From positions 1 to 64,000 of the forward strand of contig JAUNAF010000002.1 of the NCBI GenBank assembly GCA_030527715.1: a stretch of DNA of 64,000 nt, in the 5' to 3' direction. Each line of letters opens with the position of its first letter. The stretch's first letter is position 1. Source of the DNA: Eubacteriales bacterium. GTDB taxonomy: Bacteria; Bacillota; Clostridia; Lachnospirales; Lachnospiraceae. Made by a program: the position numbers and the translations under genes. The notes below the pieces were generated by a model. That model saw only the letters and a program-made list of their open reading frames with translations, searched no databases and was not told the origin of the DNA. Shown here piece by piece: positions 26,466 through 35,177 of the stretch.

Positions 26466-26509
26466 CAAAAAATATCTCAGCCGGAAACAGCTTCCGGCTG
26501 AGATATTTT
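26466..26509 (-). terminator. Terminator of the penicillin-binding protein gene
   Basis: An 18-bp stem (AAAATATCTCAGCCGGAA with TTTCCGGCTGAGATATTTT) and a four-base loop are followed by TTT on the minus strand. The TAA stop overlaps the base of the 5' arm. Confidence 0.92.
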
Positions 26510-28238
26510 ATCCATAATAATAGGTATCAAAGATCTGTGCAGCGATCGGAACTGCAGCTGAACTTCCGGTTCCTCCGTCCTCCGCAATGACACAGACCAC
26601 GATGTCCGGATTCTCTACATTTGAAAATCCGACAAACCAGGAATGCGTGGAGAAATTCTCCTCCTCACCGGTATTGCCGTCCACCTCATACTCTGCAGAA
26701 CCGGTCTTTCCGGCCACGGTATATCCTCTTCCGCTCAGAGAGGTTGCTGTTCCGTATTCTACAACGGACTGCATATAGGAAGAGATCAATCCTGCCTGTT
26801 CTGCCGTCATCATCTGCTTGAACTGTGTCGGTTTTGTCTCCTTGACAACCGCTCCTTCGTTATTTTCGATATGATCTACCAGATACGGAGTCATCAGCAC
26901 GCCCTTGTTTGCAACTGATGAGACGATCAGTGCCATATGGAACGGGGAAACCAGTGTGTCGCCCTGTCCGATCGAGGTCGTCATGACCTCTCCGTAGGAA
27001 CTTCTGGAATTCAGCTTGAACTGACTTTCACTGTAGGCAAGTTCTATCGGAAGATCGCCGTTAAACAGCAGCTCTTTACAGGTGTCACGGAATTTATTTC
27101 CATCCAGAGAAAGACCGATGTTTGCAAACGAGGTATTACAGGAATTTGCAAAGGATGTCTGCAGATCCTCATATCCATGTGCAATGTAATCATAACACTT
27201 GATCGTGACATCATCCTTGGCATTTGTTCCGGAGCAGTTGTATGCATAATCCGTATAATCGTCCGGATGCTCCTTCAGATATTCCAGTGCAGTCACGATT
27301 TTAAAGGTCGATCCCGGAGGATAAAGGCCCTGTGTCACACGATTCAGCAGCGGACTCTTCGAATCCTCCGCTGTCAGATACTCCCAGCTCTCCTCCATCT
27401 CGTTCGGATTGAAATCCGGTTTGGAAACCATGGCAAGGATCTTTCCGGTGGAAGGTTCCATCACGATGACCGCACCGCGGTATGCTCCAAGCGCTGTACT
27501 GGCCGCCTGCTGCATCTTTGTACTCAGAGTCACATGCAGGCTGTCTCCTTTGACCTTTCGGTTGGCAGCCTCATTTCCGACCTTGTCGATGATCGAACTG
27601 TTGGACGTCAGCAGATCTCCGTTGTAGATGGATTCCAGTCCTGATTTTCCGTTGGTCGTATAACCCAGCACATGCGCATACAGGCGTCCCTCCGGATAAA
27701 CTCTGGTTTCGTTGCCTTCCTCATCGATATTGGTTCCGGCAATGATCTCGCCGTCTGACGAGACAATACTTCCGCGGACTACATAGCCCTCCTGGGCATC
27801 CATCTTTGTATTGTACTGGTTGTGGCTGATTTCTTCCGTCTTTGTTACATTAAAATATACCATATAGCCGACCAGGCTGAGAAACATCGCTGAAAACAGA
27901 TATGCCACACGGCTGTAGACACGGTTTCTCTGCTTCTTTGTCAGCTTCTTCTGCTGCGGCTGCTCCGGCTGCTCCGGTTTGGGCGGCTTCTTTTTCGTCG
28001 GTCCCTGCCTGGTTCCGGCTTTCTCCTGTCGACTACCGCCTCGGAAGTCCTCACCGATTCCGATGCCGTCCAGCCCGTCCATGATCTCGGGTCCTTCCAC
28101 ATTCACGCTGTTCCAGTCAAAGTCCTTATCGACCATTCCACTGTAGGATGTTCCGGTCTCCGTGCCGCTTTCTCTGCTGTTTTCTCTACTGATATCTCTG
28201 TCGTTCCAGCTGTCGTTCCCGTTCTCTGTATCTCTCAA
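26508..28238 (-). CDS. Class B penicillin-binding protein (PBP2-like transpeptidase)
   Basis: This is a peptidoglycan D,D-transpeptidase that cross-links new wall. With the TTG start at 28238 it has 576 residues: a disordered, acidic then Lys/Pro-rich cytoplasmic segment (1-105), one membrane helix (107-130), then the extracellular part. The catalytic motifs are Ser310-Thr-Phe-Lys313, Ser366-Cys-Asn368 and KTGS 511-514. No PASTA domains are present. I chose TTG because AGGAGG lies six bases before it; ATG 28253 is the alternative. Either start lies inside the end of the RodA/FtsW gene, so the pair is translationally coupled and they are likely enzyme partners. Confidence 0.9.
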   Translation of the reverse strand: MRDTENGNDSWNDRDISRENSRESGTETGTSYSGMVDKDFDWNSVNVEGPEIMDGLDGIGIGEDFRGGSRQEKAGTRQGPTKKKPPKPEQPEQPQQKKLTKKQRNRVYSRVAYLFSAMFLSLVGYMVYFNVTKTEEISHNQYNTKMDAQEGYVVRGSIVSSDGEIIAGTNIDEEGNETRVYPEGRLYAHVLGYTTNGKSGLESIYNGDLLTSNSSIIDKVGNEAANRKVKGDSLHVTLSTKMQQAASTALGAYRGAVIVMEPSTGKILAMVSKPDFNPNEMEESWEYLTAEDSKSPLLNRVTQGLYPPGSTFKIVTALEYLKEHPDDYTDYAYNCSGTNAKDDVTIKCYDYIAHGYEDLQTSFANSCNTSFANIGLSLDGNKFRDTCKELLFNGDLPIELAYSESQFKLNSRSSYGEVMTTSIGQGDTLVSPFHMALIVSSVANKGVLMTPYLVDHIENNEGAVVKETKPTQFKQMMTAEQAGLISSYMQSVVEYGTATSLSGRGYTVAGKTGSAEYEVDGNTGEEENFSTHSWFVGFSNVENPDIVVCVIAEDGGTGSSAAVPIAAQIFDTYYYG

Positions 28239-29559
28239 TTTGATCCTCCTCATCCTCTCTAAGGATGTATAATCCCTGAATAATCGCAAACATCATCTGG
28301 GTACTGAGCATAGAGCTTCCTCCCGCACTGACCAGCGGAATCGTCACTCCGGTCATCGGAATGAATTTCATTGCTCCTCCGACGGTCAGGAACACCTGTA
28401 CCGCATACATCGTTCCAAGTCCGAGTGCTACCAGACGATAAAAACGATTGGAAAGTCTCATCGCGATATTTACAAACATGATATAGCAGCTCATGCATAC
28501 CAGAACAAAACAGATGCCGAACAGGCCGCCGCATTCCTCCACGATCGCTGCAAACATAAAGTCCTGCTCTACGATCGGGATCAGATACGGAGTTCCCTGC
28601 GCAATTCCTGTTCCGAACCATCCCCCGGCAGAGATCGCAAACAGCGACTGGGCCACCTGATATCCGCTTCCGGAGTAATCCGAGAACGGATCCATCCAGA
28701 TCTGTACTCGCAGCTGCACATGGGAGAACAGCAAATATGCCATAATACTTGCGATCGCCCCGGCCGCCAGACCCGCGAGCAGATACCACAGCTTTCCGGT
28801 GTATACATAGAGCATTACCAGATACGTCATAAAGAAGATCAGTGCGCTTCCAAGATCTGTGGAGAGCACAAGGATCAGGACATGAAACGCTGCCACTGCC
28901 GTTGTGATCACAATATCACGGAAGTTTTTTGCCTTTGTGAGCATTCCCGCGACACAGAAGACAAACAGTATTTTTACGAACTCAGACGGTTGAAAACTGA
29001 TTCCGCCGACGGAAAATCCCAGTTTTGCACCATAGGTCTGTTCGGCAGCGACCGCTACCAGACCGAGTGCTCCGATGCCGGCGATCGCATAGATCCAGGT
29101 CCATCTTGTCAGGACACGCATCCTGCGCACGATCAGCGGAATGATCATCGCAACCAGTGTCGCCGCAGCTGTAAATTCAAAATTTCGCACCGGATCGATG
29201 CGTTCCAGATCAACTGAAAGTCTGGTCATCATCACCGATCCGATCATGATCAGCATACACATGTGATTTACGATCAGCTTCGATCCTCTCGGATAGAGAT
29301 TATGAAAAAATACCAGAATTGCAGCGAAATAGATAAACTGCGCTCCATACAGGAAGATCAGTTTCATATCCGGCTGCTTCATATAAATATTCAGGTAGGC
29401 AATAAAGTGTATCGCAAAGATCATCAGATCCTGACGCAGAAAGATAAAATCCTTATCCTCGTCATCGTGGATACGAAACACCAGATAGCTCTGAAGTGTA
29501 TAGACTGCCATCATCAGCAGTATCAAATATTTGGAAATCTGAACTATTATGCTTGTCAA
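28186..29559 (-). CDS. RodA/FtsW/SpoVE family SEDS glycosyltransferase
   Basis: The 457 residues make about ten to twelve membrane segments. Motifs present are FQPSEFVKILFV, SGYQVAQSLFAI, GGWFGTGIAQG and the C-terminal PMTGVTIPLVSAGGSSML. The C-terminal tail is very charged (EDEEDQIERYRERERQ). The family polymerises lipid II together with a class B PBP, and that partner gene overlaps its 3' end by 53 bases. The start is a TTG at 29559 after AGGTGAGG, nine bases downstream of the U32 gene. RodA or FtsW cannot be decided safely. Confidence 0.9.
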   Translation of the reverse strand: MTSIIVQISKYLILLMMAVYTLQSYLVFRIHDDEDKDFIFLRQDLMIFAIHFIAYLNIYMKQPDMKLIFLYGAQFIYFAAILVFFHNLYPRGSKLIVNHMCMLIMIGSVMMTRLSVDLERIDPVRNFEFTAAATLVAMIIPLIVRRMRVLTRWTWIYAIAGIGALGLVAVAAEQTYGAKLGFSVGGISFQPSEFVKILFVFCVAGMLTKAKNFRDIVITTAVAAFHVLILVLSTDLGSALIFFMTYLVMLYVYTGKLWYLLAGLAAGAIASIMAYLLFSHVQLRVQIWMDPFSDYSGSGYQVAQSLFAISAGGWFGTGIAQGTPYLIPIVEQDFMFAAIVEECGGLFGICFVLVCMSCYIMFVNIAMRLSNRFYRLVALGLGTMYAVQVFLTVGGAMKFIPMTGVTIPLVSAGGSSMLSTQMMFAIIQGLYILREDEEDQIERYRERERQLERQRYQ

Positions 29560-29567
29560 ATCCTCAC

Positions 29568-32045
29568 CTACTCCACTCCTCGTTTAAAGTGGCCCCTCGT
29601 AAACTCTCCTGCAGCCGCTGTGACTGCTTCTCCTCTGTGATATGCACGAATATACAGATCCAGCAGTTCCCGAACTTCTCTCTCTGTCTCTTTTGAGAAG
29701 ATCAGTCGAACGCTCTCAGGATGCAGATTCTGTACGCGCTGTGCTTCGTCGTGCAGCATCAGCGGTGCACTGTTGCTGATAATATTATAGCAGAAATCGC
29801 AGTGTGTGCGAACTGTAAATTGCTTATTTCTGCGATCGACCAGCGTAAGTTCTTCCGGTCTGTGATTGCATCCGACGGTATTTTTCTTCTGGCACTGCGC
29901 TGATACCATCAGCGGAAGATATCCGTACACGATCATCTCAGATCCTTCCATTCCCCGCACCGCCATCTCCTGCTCACGAAGCTCCAGAGGTGCTGTCATA
30001 CGGTCGATCCCCTGCTTTTTCCAGAAATCAGCTGCTCTGCGATTCCAGGTATACAGATTGTGTTCCGTCATGATCCGTCCTTCGTAACCGATTTTTTTCA
30101 GAAACAGAAACTCTTCGAGATTACGGATGCGGATACCGTCATAACATAGAAGCGCCCTCTGAACTGTCTCCTCTGCATAGTAGGCAGCGGCATGATCCCT
30201 CCAGATCCACGGAAGAATGTACCAGCACTGTTTGCCAGACTCATGTGCGCTCTCTACCAGAGCTTCTGTCTGCTCCAGAAACTCTTTTTTTGATGTAAAT
30301 GCAGATGCATCCAGATCTATTCTCGCAATATCTGCGCAGCTGCAGACCAGATCAAAGTATTTTCGATCTTCCAGCGATACAGCGATCTCTGTTCCGTATT
30401 CAGATGTCTGTGATTTCTCTCTGACCGAGCCTTTCTCCTGTACATCCGCGCAGTACTGCTGACTCTGACAGACTCGCCTTTCTTCTTTCAGAAGTTCTGT
30501 TTCCAGTGCCGCGAGTGCATTTCTTCGCAATTCGTTTAAAGACTGCAGCGGCAGGAACAGTTCTCCCTCCAGAGCGATCTCAAGAGACGTAAACTGATAA
30601 TGTGTGCCTCCGGTCTTGCTGAGCTGTTTTCTGAGTGTCTCCTCGGTCAGAGGCTTTTTTTCTGCAGGGAGCGGCGTTTCTCCGAAAACAACCACAGTGC
30701 TCTCGCCTCTGCTCACAGTAAGCTTTGCCGGCTGTCCCGGCTGCAGTTCAAAGAAACCGCAAACAGGTATCTTCCAGGGAGTGTCAATAAATTCTGCCTT
30801 CAGCTCATCCAGCAGTTTCTGATTTCTCATACGGTAAAGCACTGCATTCTTTGGAAGAGAAAATGCGGAAAGCCGGAAAGTCTCTCCCTTTTTCACATGA
30901 GTCTTCATCGTGATCGTCGTCGGCTTGGCCCCGCCTCGAAACTCCAGTACATCGGACGGATTCAACTCCTGTGCCGCAAGAAATACCGGTGCGCCGCCTG
31001 CCTCTTTATTCCCTGATTTTCCTGTATTCTTCCGATTTTTTCTGTTTTTCTGCTCCTGCTTTTTCTCTGCTGCAGATGCTGCAACAGTTCCCCAGTGATT
31101 AGGCTGCTGCATGGACATCATATCCGGTCCATTATGCTGCAGATAGTAGCTTCTTGAAAAACCTCCACGATTGTAAAGGTCCATCAGCTTCTGCATATCC
31201 TCCTCACGCACACGGAAGTTCTCACTGCCGTGATCGAGGTACTGATCCATATAATATCTGTAGATGCTGACTACACCAGCCGTGTATTCCGGCCGCTTCA
31301 TTCGTCCTTCGATCTTGAAGGAATAGATGCCCGCCTCTGCAAGCTGAGGAACAATATCCAGCGTACAGATATCCTTGGGGCTGAGCAGATAATTTTCCTT
31401 TCTTAAAGAGATCTGCTCCTTTCCCTTATACAGCGTATAGGGCAGACGACAGGGCTGTGCGCATCGACCGCGGTTTCCGCTTCTGCCTCCGATCATGCTG
31501 CTCATCAGACACTGGCCGGAATAACAGTAACAGAGTGCTCCGTGCACAAAACTTTCTATTTCGATATCTACCTGATCATGGATCCTTTTGATCTCAGAAA
31601 GCGACATTTCCCTGGCAGTGACCACTCTGGTTGCGCCAAGGCTTTTCAGCAGTCCTGCACCTTCCGCACCAAGGACGGTCATCTGGGTGCTGGCATGCAG
31701 ATCGATCTCGGGAAATTCCTCTCTGATCAGCTGTACCGCTCCCATATCCTGGACAATGACGGCGTCCAGTCCCTGCTCGTACAGCGGTCTTAAATAAGCG
31801 TACAGCTCCGGCAGTTCTGCATCCTTAAACAGCGTGTTGACGGTCAGATAAAGTTTTTTTACGCGCAGATGTGCCTCATCGATCGCTGTCAGCAGCTGTT
31901 CCTCTGACAGATTATCCGCATAGGCTCTTGCACCGAATCTCGGACCTCCGAGATACACCGCATCTGCACCTGCGGAAAAGGCGGCACTCATACTCTCATA
32001 AGAGCCTGCCGGCGCAAGCAGCTCCAGTTCCATTTCTTTTCTCAT
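29568..32045 (-). CDS. U32 family peptidase-like protein (RlhA/DUF3656 type)
   Basis: U32 proteins were described as collagenases, and some members (RlhA, TrhP) hydroxylate RNA bases. The 825 residues open with LELLAPAGSYESM and carry the family signature around 165-200, FVHGALCYCYSGQCLMSS followed by GRCAQPCR. The cysteines there probably hold an iron-sulfur cluster. A Lys/Asn/Gly-rich insert (about 324-352) separates the catalytic barrel from the DUF3656-like C-terminal part. The C-terminal half includes a second barrel-like region and cysteines in CNHRPEELTLVDRRN and HCDFCYN. Its role in rRNA or tRNA hydroxylation is an inference. Confidence 0.9.
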   Translation of the reverse strand: MRKEMELELLAPAGSYESMSAAFSAGADAVYLGGPRFGARAYADNLSEEQLLTAIDEAHLRVKKLYLTVNTLFKDAELPELYAYLRPLYEQGLDAVIVQDMGAVQLIREEFPEIDLHASTQMTVLGAEGAGLLKSLGATRVVTAREMSLSEIKRIHDQVDIEIESFVHGALCYCYSGQCLMSSMIGGRSGNRGRCAQPCRLPYTLYKGKEQISLRKENYLLSPKDICTLDIVPQLAEAGIYSFKIEGRMKRPEYTAGVVSIYRYYMDQYLDHGSENFRVREEDMQKLMDLYNRGGFSRSYYLQHNGPDMMSMQQPNHWGTVAASAAEKKQEQKNRKNRKNTGKSGNKEAGGAPVFLAAQELNPSDVLEFRGGAKPTTITMKTHVKKGETFRLSAFSLPKNAVLYRMRNQKLLDELKAEFIDTPWKIPVCGFFELQPGQPAKLTVSRGESTVVVFGETPLPAEKKPLTEETLRKQLSKTGGTHYQFTSLEIALEGELFLPLQSLNELRRNALAALETELLKEERRVCQSQQYCADVQEKGSVREKSQTSEYGTEIAVSLEDRKYFDLVCSCADIARIDLDASAFTSKKEFLEQTEALVESAHESGKQCWYILPWIWRDHAAAYYAEETVQRALLCYDGIRIRNLEEFLFLKKIGYEGRIMTEHNLYTWNRRAADFWKKQGIDRMTAPLELREQEMAVRGMEGSEMIVYGYLPLMVSAQCQKKNTVGCNHRPEELTLVDRRNKQFTVRTHCDFCYNIISNSAPLMLHDEAQRVQNLHPESVRLIFSKETEREVRELLDLYIRAYHRGEAVTAAAGEFTRGHFKRGVE

Positions 32046-32081
32046 ATATTATTCTCTTTCTAATATATTGCCAAACGACAG

Positions 32082-32104
32082 AATGTACGTTCTTCGAACA
32101 TTCT
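32082..32104 (-). repeat. Small hairpin just beyond the zapA terminator
   Basis: On the minus strand this reads GAATGTTCGAAG and then AACGTACATTC, a 6-bp stem GAATGT / ACATTC with inner pairing. The segment TAGAATGTTCG is identical to the element after ftsW at 2529-2550. Confidence 0.5.
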
Positions 32105-32116
32105 ATGGTTATCAGT

Positions 32117-32159
32117 AAAAAAAGCTGCACCGAAATCTCTTCAGACTTTGTGCAGCTTT
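32117..32159 (-). terminator. Terminator of zapA
   Basis: AAAGCTGCAC pairs with GTGCAGCTTT around an 18-base loop, followed by further Ts (seven in total) on the minus strand. Confidence 0.85.
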
Positions 32160-32165
32160 CTGTTC

Positions 32166-32492
32166 TTATTTTTTCTTCACTTCATCCAGCTGTCTCTGCA
32201 GATCCATCAGCTGCTGCTTCAGTTCAAATATCTCCTTATCCCGGTAGGCAACATCATTTTCAAGTGTCTCGACCTGCCGTTTTGCCTTGAAATAGTCATC
32301 TGCAACATTCAACTGTACCACCATATGCTGCTTTTCCTTTGTCAGTCTGCGGTATCCGTCTGTTTTCTGCAGCTCTGACAGCTTTCCACTCAGATAGCTG
32401 GCCACTTTCTGAATATACTCATCACTCTCATATCCGCTGATCATAAAGATCTGGCCATTGATCAAGACCTGTATCTGATTTCTTGCTGACAT
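32166..32492 (-). CDS. zapA: Cell division protein ZapA
   Basis: ZapA binds FtsZ filaments and stabilises the Z ring. The 108 residues show the N-terminal strand pair QIQVLINGQIFMISGYESDEYIQ, a conserved central helix (LNVADDYFKAKR) and a long C-terminal coiled coil from about residue 55 that mediates tetramer formation. The ATG follows GGGAGG. It is the last gene before a terminator, downstream of ruvA-ruvB; a zapA gene in this position is seen in other Clostridia. Confidence 0.93.
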   Translation of the reverse strand: MSARNQIQVLINGQIFMISGYESDEYIQKVASYLSGKLSELQKTDGYRRLTKEKQHMVVQLNVADDYFKAKRQVETLENDVAYRDKEIFELKQQLMDLQRQLDEVKKK

Positions 32493-32540
32493 TACAGTTC
32501 CTCCCGGTGAAAACTTTTGCTTTATGATACCAAAGTTTTT

Positions 32541-33533
32541 TTATAATTGCAAGCCCAGATGATGATAGGCCTTCTCTGTCGCCACACGGCCGCGCGGTGT
32601 ACGGTTGATAAAACCGTTCATCAGCAGATAAGGCTCATAGACATCCTCGATCGTACCCGCATCTTCTCCTATCGTTGCAGCGAGTGTCTCAAGACCGACC
32701 GGTCCTCCGGCGAATTTTTCGATCATGTTCAGAAGCAGATTTCTGTCTGTGATATCCAGACCATAGCGGTCCACCTCCAGAAGATCCAGTGCGAATCTGG
32801 CCACCTCTGCGGTGATCACACCGTCATACTTTACCTGTGCAAAATCACGCACACGTTTCAGCAGACGGTTTGCCAGACGAGGTGTTCCCCTTGATCTTCT
32901 TGCGAGTTCTGCCGCACCCTCCTCCTCGATCTCCACTCCCAGGATCCCTGCGGAATGGCAGATGATTTTTGAGAGCTCTTCCGGTGTGTAGAACTCCAGA
33001 TGATGGATCACACCGAAGCGGTCTCTGAGCGGTGCTGTCAGCAGTCCGACTCTGGTGGTGGCACCAACCAGAGTAAAATGCGGAAGATCCAGACGGATCG
33101 AGCGCGCTGTCGCCCCTTTTCCGATCATAATGTCGATTGCGAAATCCTCCATTGCCGGGTACAGTACCTCTTCCACCTGACGGTTCAGACGATGGATCTC
33201 ATCGACAAACAGAAGATCTCCCTCCTGCAGATTGTTCAGCACAGCCGCCATCTCTCCAGGCTTTTCGATCGCTGGACCGGAAGTGATCTTTAAATTCACT
33301 CCCATCTCATTTGCAATGATGCCTGCCAGCGTCGTTTTACCAAGACCCGGCGGTCCGTAAAACAGTACATGATCCAGAGAGTCCCCTCTCTGCTTCGCGG
33401 CCTCTATATATACTTTCAGATTCTGTTTTGCCTTTTCCTGTCCAATGTAGTCGGACAGTCTCTGAGGCCGGAGACTCGGTTCGAATCTGCTGTCCTCCGC
33501 CGTTGCCTCCGTCTCTATCATTCTTCTTGCCAT
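32541..33533 (-). CDS. ruvB: Holliday junction branch migration helicase RuvB
   Basis: RuvB is the hexameric AAA+ motor that moves Holliday junctions with RuvA. The 330 residues contain Walker [14 protein letters not shown] (about 59-71), Walker [11 protein letters not shown], sensor 1 [20 protein letters not shown] and a C-terminal winged helix. Length is normal. AGAGG precedes the ATG. It lies 61 bases after ruvA. Confidence 0.98.
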   Translation of the reverse strand: MARRMIETEATAEDSRFEPSLRPQRLSDYIGQEKAKQNLKVYIEAAKQRGDSLDHVLFYGPPGLGKTTLAGIIANEMGVNLKITSGPAIEKPGEMAAVLNNLQEGDLLFVDEIHRLNRQVEEVLYPAMEDFAIDIMIGKGATARSIRLDLPHFTLVGATTRVGLLTAPLRDRFGVIHHLEFYTPEELSKIICHSAGILGVEIEEEGAAELARRSRGTPRLANRLLKRVRDFAQVKYDGVITAEVARFALDLLEVDRYGLDITDRNLLLNMIEKFAGGPVGLETLAATIGEDAGTIEDVYEPYLLMNGFINRTPRGRVATEKAYHHLGLQL

Positions 33534-33594
33534 ATATTACCTCTGACTTAAGCTGCTGTTTCCAAGTGACATTTCTGCTGCCCGCATCCTGTCC

Positions 33595-34194
33595 TCAGAT
33601 TTTTCTCAGTGCTGCTCTTAAAATATCTTCTGTGTTCATTCCCTCTGTGACAGCCGCTGCACGCACTGCTCGGAGTGCATCGGCAGCCGGATAGCCAAGT
33701 GCTACCAGAGCCTGCACCGCCTCCTGACGCGCTGCATCATCCTCTTCACCTCCGGAGACAGTCTCCTCCAGACGCTCCTCAAAGGCCTCCTCCAGGCTGA
33801 ATTTATCCTTCAGCTCCAGAATCAGCTTCTGAGCCGTCTTTCCTCCGATTCCAGGTGCTTTGGAAATGGTCTTCGCATCCTGTGAGAGAACTGCAAACCG
33901 AAGATCGTTCGCAGTGAATGTAGAAAGAATACCCAGCGCTGCTTTCGGACCGATGCCGCTGACGCCGATCAACAGCTTGTAAACTTCCAGATCCTCCTTA
34001 TGGAGAAATCCGAACAGCTGCATCGCATCCTCTCTGACTTGAAGATAGGTATAGAGCTTTACCGTTGTCCCGTCTCTGTGCAGGCGTTCTGCATCTCTTC
34101 CGCTGACCAGAACATTGTATCCGATCTGCCCAACTTCTATCACAGCTCTTCCGTCAGCAACCTCCTCGACGGTTCCCTTTAAAAATGCAATCAT
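33595..34194 (-). CDS. ruvA: Holliday junction DNA-binding protein RuvA
   Basis: RuvA binds the four-way junction as a tetramer and loads RuvB. The 199 residues begin MIAFLKGTVEEV, with an OB domain and helix-hairpin-helix motifs (SGIGPKAALGILS, PGIGGKTAQKLILELKDK) and the small C-terminal domain that contacts RuvB. ATG 34194 is preceded by GAGGAGG; the 40-codon upstream extension overlaps the phosphatase gene and is rejected. It lies 10 bases downstream of the phosphatase gene and thus appears to be read with the cobalamin genes. Confidence 0.96.
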   Translation of the reverse strand: MIAFLKGTVEEVADGRAVIEVGQIGYNVLVSGRDAERLHRDGTTVKLYTYLQVREDAMQLFGFLHKEDLEVYKLLIGVSGIGPKAALGILSTFTANDLRFAVLSQDAKTISKAPGIGGKTAQKLILELKDKFSLEEAFEERLEETVSGGEEDDAARQEAVQALVALGYPAADALRAVRAAAVTEGMNTEDILRAALRKI

Positions 34195-34204
34195 TGTTTC
34201 CTCC

Positions 34205-34771
34205 TCAGATCTTCCGGTAGTCTGCGGTCTCTCCGTTCCAGTCCAGAAGATATCCCTCTCCGTTTCCGACGGAGAACTCATAATAATTCTTTGCGGGCGT
34301 TCCATATCTGGCAAGGATACTCATGATCGTTCCTCCATGAACTACCATTGCCGCCCGGGAGACCCCCTCTCTTTCCAGCAGCTGCACCTCCTGATAGAAG
34401 GCATCCGCACAGCGCTTTAAAAATCCTTCTCTGGTCTCTCCGTTTGGAAACGGCAGTGCCGCTCCGCTGTCGACCCAGCGCTGATAATATTCATCATCTG
34501 CCAGTTCCAGATAATTTTTGTTCTCAAAATCACCAAAATCACATTCCCGAAACTCTTCTACCAGCTTCGGAGTGCTTCCCGGAAACAGAATCGCGGCTGT
34601 TTCACGGCAGCGCAGCATCGGACTGCAGAGCAGACGCTCCGGTTCCGGCAGCTTCTCCCTCTGTGCAAGCAGTTCTTTTCCCTCTTCACAGAGCGGCTCA
34701 TCCGTTCTTCCGATATATCTTTTCAGTCGATTTCCTGCGGTCATTCCGTGACGAATCAGGTAAATATTCAT
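34205..34771 (-). CDS. Histidine phosphatase, probable alpha-ribazole phosphatase
   Basis: The 188 residues match the phosphoglycerate mutase-like superfamily, with the phosphoacceptor motif LIRHGMT at the N-terminus (residues 5-11) and the second catalytic histidine in VVHGG near residue 145. Because it is embedded after cobT-cobU-cobS and the small CobU-like gene, it is probably CobC, which removes phosphate from alpha-ribazole-5'-phosphate or adenosylcobalamin-5'-phosphate. That assignment rests on context. ATG 34771 overlaps the preceding stop by four bases (ATGA), after AAAGGAG; a 13-codon upstream extension is rejected. Confidence 0.85.
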   Translation of the reverse strand: MNIYLIRHGMTAGNRLKRYIGRTDEPLCEEGKELLAQREKLPEPERLLCSPMLRCRETAAILFPGSTPKLVEEFRECDFGDFENKNYLELADDEYYQRWVDSGAALPFPNGETREGFLKRCADAFYQEVQLLEREGVSRAAMVVHGGTIMSILARYGTPAKNYYEFSVGNGEGYLLDWNGETADYRKI

Positions 34772-35160
34772 TGATCTGTCTCCTTTATTGCCGTGCCGAT
34801 CCCCATGCATACGCGATAGACATTTCTGGAAGCCGCAGCGATCCTGCAGCTGACTCTTCCGGTCTTCTCTCTCCAGAAACGGTCCTCGGGATCCATCGGT
34901 ACGATGCCGTAACCGATCTCATTGGAGATGATGATCACATCCGGATTCTCTGCAAGCAGATTCTCACAGAGTGTATCTGCATCCTCCCCGCGTTTCAGTG
35001 CCGCCTTGATATACAGATGAAAATCACGGACCGCACGGCAGTTTAAAAGCTGTTCTCTGTTCGCAGCTGAACCGTCGATGATCTCCTCCGCCTTCAGTTT
35101 ATATTTCCTGCACGCAAACTCCTGTTTTCCCTGGCAGGCTCCGCCGATCACAAATTCCAT
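34768..35160 (-). CDS. Short CobU-like protein, degenerate P-loop
   Basis: This 130-residue protein starts EFVIGGACQGKQEFA, a CobU-type nucleotide loop in which the usual Ser after GK is Gln. Its second half, SNEIGYGIVPMDPEDRFWREKTGRV, is the typical C-terminal motif of adenosylcobinamide kinase/guanylyltransferase. The central region with the histidine that carries GMP in CobU (RIxxHxxxR) is missing. A complete CobU is encoded two genes upstream, so this may be a partner or a specialised kinase half. The start is 17 bases after cobS. The family is clear, the activity is not. Confidence 0.8.
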   Translation of the reverse strand: MEFVIGGACQGKQEFACRKYKLKAEEIIDGSAANREQLLNCRAVRDFHLYIKAALKRGEDADTLCENLLAENPDVIIISNEIGYGIVPMDPEDRFWREKTGRVSCRIAAASRNVYRVCMGIGTAIKETDQ

Positions 35161-35177
35161 ATGTTCCTCCGTTTCTG

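Noticed and set aside
32082..32104. LexA-type SOS box (GAATGTACGTTC) near ruvB
   Set aside because: It differs from the GAAC-N4-GTTC consensus, lies downstream of zapA rather than at the ruvA promoter, and is better explained as a hairpin similar to that after ftsW.
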